From positions 1 to 9,500 of the forward strand of contig CALXVW010000106.1 in NCBI GenBank assembly GCA_944392185.1: a stretch of 9,500 nucleotides of DNA. Reading direction: 5' to 3'. The number at the start of each line of letters is the position of its first letter. Position 1 is the first letter of the stretch. A model generated the notes under the pieces. It saw only the letters and a program-made list of their open reading frames with translations. It was not told the DNA's origin and searched no databases. This DNA comes from an uncultured Alphaproteobacteria bacterium. Its GTDB lineage: Bacteria; Pseudomonadota; Alphaproteobacteria; RF32; CAG-239. Below, piece by piece: positions 6,447 to 9,500 of this stretch. The translations under genes and the position numbers were made by a program.

Positions 6447-7569
6447 ATTTTAAATTCTCAGGATTAAGTTTTTTAAGCTCCGGCAAAACAAATTTGCCGT
6501 CTTTGCGGATGAGTTTATCATCAAACCAAATCTCACCACCGCCCCACTCCTTGGTTTGGATAAGCACCAAATCCCAATGGTTGTCGGAGCGATTACCGTT
6601 AAAAGCCTCATCATAGGCATTGCCGATAGCCATATGCAAAGAGCCGCTGATTTTTTCATCAAACAATATATCAAGCATCGGCTTCACTACATAGGGATTA
6701 ACCCCAATGGCAAATTCGCCGATATAGCGGCTTCCCTCGTCATGGTTCAAGATTTGCTGAAAGCGCTGATTATTGGCGGCAGAAGTGCCGTTAATGATTT
6801 TTCCGTTTTTAAATTCTAAGCGTATACGAGAGAAAAATTCGCCCTCATAAAGTGTGTCGGTGTTAAACTGGATAACGCCGTTGATGGAATTTTTAACCGG
6901 TGCGGTATAAACCTCGCCATCAGGCAGATTATGGGTTCCCTGGCTTGCAATAACCGGAATATTCTTAATCGAGAAAGACAAATCCGTCTCTGGCGCCACA
7001 ATTCTGACCTTGTCGGTTTTTTCCATCAACTTTTTTAGGGCTTCCATCGCTTTACCCATTTTGGCATAATCAACCAAGCAGGCATCAAAATAAAAATTCT
7101 CCAAGGTCTCAACCGACATTTTAGAAACCGCCGCCATGGTTTTATTGGGATAGCGCAAAACACACCAACGGGTTTTCGGTACCCTTATATTAAAATGAAC
7201 CGGTGTATAGTAATGTTTCATATAAAGAGCTTGTTGTTTGGATTTGATATCTGACATCATAAACAGATCGTCATACCCGCGCACAGCCACATAGGCATCG
7301 CATTCAGCCATAATTCTGGCCTGCATCTGCCCAAACTCTTTCATTTGCGTTTCAGAGGCATTATCAACCAAAGCTTTGATAAAGGCATTGTCATTAAACT
7401 GCCAATAAGGAATAGCACCCGCTTTCACGGCTTGGCGAATAAGCTCTTGGAACAAGTCTTTAACAGAGTCACTAAACCCTTCGATATAGACTTTTTCACC
7501 TTTTTTGAGCTTGATTGATTTTTTGATAATATTTTCTGCTAATTGTTTAATTCTGACATCCATTTGCAT
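6445..7569 (-). CDS. M29-family aminopeptidase (AmpS/AmpT-like metallopeptidase)
   Basis: A 374-residue cytoplasmic aminopeptidase that removes N-terminal residues from peptides with two metal ions. The family ligands are visible in order: E219 (in PDGEV), E285 (in GEFAIG), H312 (in LHMAIG), H331 and D333 (in NHWD). Y319 corresponds to the family's catalytic tyrosine. The E-to-E spacing of 66 and H-to-Y spacing of 7 equal those I recall for Thermus AmpT, while the loop between the two histidines is about 14 residues shorter; overall length is slightly below the usual 400 or so. The start at 7569 is chosen because GAGGA (7580-7584) is 10 bases upstream; the second ATG at 7563 is too far from it. 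It follows pepA after a 3-base gap, so it is the second gene of that operon. It ends at the shared terminator. Confidence 0.93.
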   Translation of the reverse strand: MQMDVRIKQLAENIIKKSIKLKKGEKVYIEGFSDSVKDLFQELIRQAVKAGAIPYWQFNDNAFIKALVDNASETQMKEFGQMQARIMAECDAYVAVRGYDDLFMMSDIKSKQQALYMKHYYTPVHFNIRVPKTRWCVLRYPNKTMAAVSKMSVETLENFYFDACLVDYAKMGKAMEALKKLMEKTDKVRIVAPETDLSFSIKNIPVIASQGTHNLPDGEVYTAPVKNSINGVIQFNTDTLYEGEFFSRIRLEFKNGKIINGTSAANNQRFQQILNHDEGSRYIGEFAIGVNPYVVKPMLDILFDEKISGSLHMAIGNAYDEAFNGNRSDNHWDLVLIQTKEWGGGEIWFDDKLIRKDGKFVLPELKKLNPENLK

Positions 7570-7572
7570 AGC

Positions 7573-9021
7573 TTACAAATCCTCATTAATAAATGAATTC
7601 AAGAGTTCCACCCCAAAACCGGTGGCCATACCTTTTTCATCTGACTTCATATTGCTTATCTCTATATGAGCCCACTTGGTACCTCTGCGGATAAAACGTT
7701 TCAAAAAAGCAATGGCTAAAACAGCACCTCCAAGCTGCGATGGCCCCAGTGAATTAACCATATCAGCAACATTTGAAGCTAATGCTTTGTCAGGGAAAAT
7801 ATCGAGCGGAAAAGCCCATAAATTTTCACCTGTTTTCTGCCCGACAGCGATTAAAGCCTTTTGCAAAACTTCCGTATTAGAAAACAAGGCAGCATATTTA
7901 TCCCGCAAAACGGAGTGAAATCCGCCCAAAGTTGTAACATCAATAATTTTTGTGACATCATATTCTTTTTGCAGATACCACAACAAATCTGCCATAAGCA
8001 AACGCCCCTCGGCATCGGTGTTTTTAATTTCTACCGTTTGCCCCGACATTGAGGCATAGACATCGCCAACCTTCATGGCATCACCTCCCGGCATATTTTC
8101 CACCAAGGCAATAACGCCGATGATATTTTTGTGGCAGCACTGTAGCGCCAAAGCCTTGAGGGTTGCAACCACCACGGCCGCACCGGCCATATCGCTTTTC
8201 ATATTCTGCAACCCGGCAAAAGTTTTGAGCACCAAACCGCCGCCATCAAATGTAACCCCTTTTCCGGCCAATCCAAGATCCCAGTCATCAGATTTTGGGT
8301 TACCCTTCCATTTAATCACCACAACCTTTGGGGCTTGAACGGAGCCTTTAGCTACCGCGCGCACCAGTGAAAAATCCTTTTCTTGCAAAGCTGCATCTTC
8401 CAAAACCTCAACCTCTAGCCCCAGATATTTAAGTCGTAAGATATCAGCGGCAAAAGTCTCAGGGGTCAGGAAATTTGCCGGCTCATTAACCAGATCTTTT
8501 GTATAGCGCACGGCATTGGCAAGGGCCGCCAGATTTTTATATTTCTCTCTGGCTTTGTCTGGATTTTTGAGTTTGAAAATAACCTGCTCAAGACTTGGAT
8601 ATTCATCAGCTTTCTTAGAGGTAAAATATTTATCGAAACGATATGCCCCAAGCTGCAAACCCAAAGCCAGAGATTTAGCAATTTCGGCCTCGGTTAATTT
8701 GCAGTTTTTCAAAGGCTCTGCAAAATAAACCGCCACCTCATCATGAAAAAGTTTTTCAGCCAGAAGGACGCCGGCTTTTTTAAGCGAGAGGCAATCAATT
8801 TTTTTACCCAAACCAATGGCAATAATTTTGGTATTTTTAGAATAGGTTTCGGCAAATGTACCAAATTCACCGTTAAAATCAGATTGGAGAGCGGCTTTTC
8901 TAAGTAATAAATTTTCCTCTTTACTTAAAAAAGAAGAATTAATCCTGGTATTTTCAGCCACGCCGATAAGTTTGACGGCTTTAGGGCCGATTCTACCGCT
9001 TGTAAAAATGATTTCCAACAT
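7573..9021 (-). CDS. pepA: Leucyl aminopeptidase, peptidase family M17
   Basis: A 482-residue cytosolic aminopeptidase with an N-terminal macro-like domain (about 1-150) and the C-terminal catalytic domain containing NTDAEGR (334-340). The metal ligands and catalytic residues are all present: K254, D259, K266, D277, D336, E338 and R340. They match the E. coli PepA positions (270, 275, 282, 293, 352, 354, 356) with a constant offset of 16, so the core has no gaps. The usual FDSGG motif reads FDGGG here, and the last 30 residues (HIEISN..., ATGFG) depart from the common WxHLDIAG/ATGR pattern, so it is a divergent member. The start is supported by GAGG (9027-9030). Its final codons carry the Shine-Dalgarno of the downstream M29 gene, implying translational coupling. 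AYRFDKYF (126-133) resembles alphaproteobacterial PepA. The symbol follows family usage. Confidence 0.93.
   Translation of the reverse strand: MLEIIFTSGRIGPKAVKLIGVAENTRINSSFLSKEENLLLRKAALQSDFNGEFGTFAETYSKNTKIIAIGLGKKIDCLSLKKAGVLLAEKLFHDEVAVYFAEPLKNCKLTEAEIAKSLALGLQLGAYRFDKYFTSKKADEYPSLEQVIFKLKNPDKAREKYKNLAALANAVRYTKDLVNEPANFLTPETFAADILRLKYLGLEVEVLEDAALQEKDFSLVRAVAKGSVQAPKVVVIKWKGNPKSDDWDLGLAGKGVTFDGGGLVLKTFAGLQNMKSDMAGAAVVVATLKALALQCCHKNIIGVIALVENMPGGDAMKVGDVYASMSGQTVEIKNTDAEGRLLMADLLWYLQKEYDVTKIIDVTTLGGFHSVLRDKYAALFSNTEVLQKALIAVGQKTGENLWAFPLDIFPDKALASNVADMVNSLGPSQLGGAVLAIAFLKRFIRRGTKWAHIEISNMKSDEKGMATGFGVELLNSFINEDL
7580..7584 (-). promoter_or_regulatory. Shine-Dalgarno site of the M29 gene inside pepA
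   Basis: GAGGA on the minus strand is made of the last Glu-Asp codons of pepA and lies 10 bases before the M29 ATG at 7569. It decides that start and ties translation of the second gene to the end of the first. Confidence 0.7.
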
Positions 9022-9026
9022 TTTAT

Positions 9027-9030
9027 CCTC
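9027..9030 (-). promoter_or_regulatory. Shine-Dalgarno site of pepA
   Basis: GAGG on the minus strand is 5 bases before the ATG at 9021, within GCGAGGATAAAATG, and supports that start. Confidence 0.7.
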
Positions 9031-9120
9031 GCCTAAATTATTGCTTTTAAGTTATTTATAGGCTCATCTCCTTAAAAAAAGAATAAGATTTAAAAAATTT
9101 TCTCCACAAAGGGTAAATAG

Positions 9121-9151
9121 TTGTAGAAATGTAAAACAAAACATGTATAAT
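9121..9151 (+). promoter_or_regulatory. Candidate promoter for the small basic protein
   Basis: A perfect TATAAT (9146-9151) is preceded by TTGTAG (9121-9126), with a 19-base spacer that is longer than ideal. It lies 40 bases before the ATG at 9192, in the pepA divergent spacer. The -10 is convincing; the -35 is weak. Confidence 0.4.
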
Positions 9152-9191
9152 TTAGACAAAAGAACAAAAAGCAAAAAAGAAATAAAAAGTA

Positions 9192-9380
9192 ATGCCGTAC
9201 TTGAGTAAGTCTAAATTGCCTGAGCGATTGAATGCCGAGAGACACTTGGTAGAAGCTATTCGCGACAAATTAGATGCTCTGGCCAATGCTCAACTCAAAC
9301 AAGATCGCCCCATTGGCAAGAAAAAACAAGATACGCCGCCCAAACGCACCAAACCTAAAAGCATCTCCCACCTAAAATGA
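9192..9380 (+). CDS. Small basic hypothetical protein
   Basis: A 62-residue frame. The N-terminal half is a likely amphipathic helix (about 9-35, RLNAERHLVEAIRDKLDALA). The C-terminal half is lysine-, arginine- and proline-rich (KKKQDTPPKRTKPK), unstructured in appearance and able to bind nucleic acid. I do not recognise the family. Support comes from the upstream TATAAT and a protein-like charge pattern; against it, no clear Shine-Dalgarno precedes the ATG. The stop codon is the first triplet of a sequence that looks like an IS end (9378 on), so the true C-terminus may have been longer before an insertion. No homologous neighbour in the window. Confidence 0.5.
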   Translation: MPYLSKSKLPERLNAERHLVEAIRDKLDALANAQLKQDRPIGKKKQDTPPKRTKPKSISHLK

Positions 9381-9452
9381 TCTGTACCCTGAAAAGTGGA
9401 AATAAAAAAGAAATCCCCTGAGGGGTGTAAGTCAAGCAGGAGGATTAAGCAA

Positions 9453-9488
9453 ATGGCATCGGCGTTGAGCCGGTGTCATTTTGTTTAA
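9453..9488 (+). CDS. Candidate 11-codon leader peptide
   Basis: The frame reads MASALSRCHFV and ends with TAA. A perfect AGGAGG (9438-9443) lies 9 bases upstream, the best ribosome-binding site in the window. The frame runs straight through the hairpin at 9455-9477, so a translating ribosome would melt it. No run of a single amino acid marks a known attenuation peptide. It may regulate a gene beyond the window edge. Alternatively the ATG may be chance. Confidence 0.35.
   Translation: MASALSRCHFV
9455..9486 (+). terminator. Terminator-like hairpin overlapping the mini frame
   Basis: A 9-bp stem (9455-9463 with 9469-9477, two G-T pairs, GC-rich) closes a 5-base GTTGA loop. It is followed by ATTTTGTTT, an interrupted U-run. 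It would stop transcripts from the left, including read-through from the small gene, or act as an attenuator for a downstream gene. Confidence 0.5.
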
Positions 9489-9500
9489 GCTCCACTGACA

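Larger units (their letters stand above)
9378..9500 (+). mobile_element. Possible left end of an IS3-type insertion sequence (cut by window edge)
   Basis: From 9378 the sequence begins TGATCTGTACCCTGAAAAGT, which resembles the TG-starting terminal repeats of IS3-family elements (a pyrimidine run followed by TGAAAA and GTGG). A short CCCC-TGA-GGGG hairpin (9416-9426), an SD-led mini frame and a terminator-like hairpin follow, consistent with the untranslated head of an element before a transposase. The transposase itself would lie past the window edge, and neither the other end nor the target duplication can be seen. This is resemblance, not proof. Confidence 0.3.

Noticed and set aside
1..9500. 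CRISPR array, rRNA genes or long direct repeats
   Set aside because: No regularly spaced repeat and no rRNA-like segment was seen on either strand.

Overview
The window looks like a chromosomal piece of an AT-rich, probably anaerobic or microaerophilic alphaproteobacterium. The evidence is a full-length pyruvate:ferredoxin/flavodoxin oxidoreductase, a leucyl aminopeptidase whose internal SYRFDKY-like segment (here AYRFDKY) resembles alphaproteobacterial PepA, and a tRNA gene that encodes its own CCA end. A host-associated or gut lineage is plausible but is inference. No codon-table anomaly is seen.

Left edge (1-280): the last 28 codons of a helix-turn-helix protein (possibly a serine recombinase or other mobile-element protein), a shared rho-independent hairpin, and tRNA-Gly(CCC) on the minus strand with its own promoter. 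Next comes a ten-helix DMT/EamA transporter on the minus strand (278-1204). The divergent spacer (1205-1422) contains a GC-rich, structured block that ends in a terminator-like hairpin plus U-tract just ahead of the strongly expressed-looking nifJ (1423-4983). nifJ has all the cofactor residues of the family, a biased codon choice, and a strong terminator of its own.

Middle (5113-6431): two overlapping plus-strand genes of no family I recognise. By eye they are diverged paralogues of each other. They end in a hairpin shared with the convergent peptidase operon.

Right part (6445-9021, minus strand): a tightly coupled two-gene operon, an M17 leucyl aminopeptidase followed by an M29 aminopeptidase. 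Both keep every metal ligand I could check. Together with pyruvate oxidoreductase they suggest a cell that degrades peptides and oxidises pyruvate to acetyl-CoA with reduced ferredoxin, but this link is metabolic inference, not shared regulation.

Right edge (9121-9500): a canonical -10 box, a small basic hypothetical protein, then a segment that looks like the left end of an IS3-type element. It holds an 11-codon reading frame with a near-ideal Shine-Dalgarno sequence, overlapping a terminator-like hairpin. No stretch longer than about 300 bases lacks a gene.
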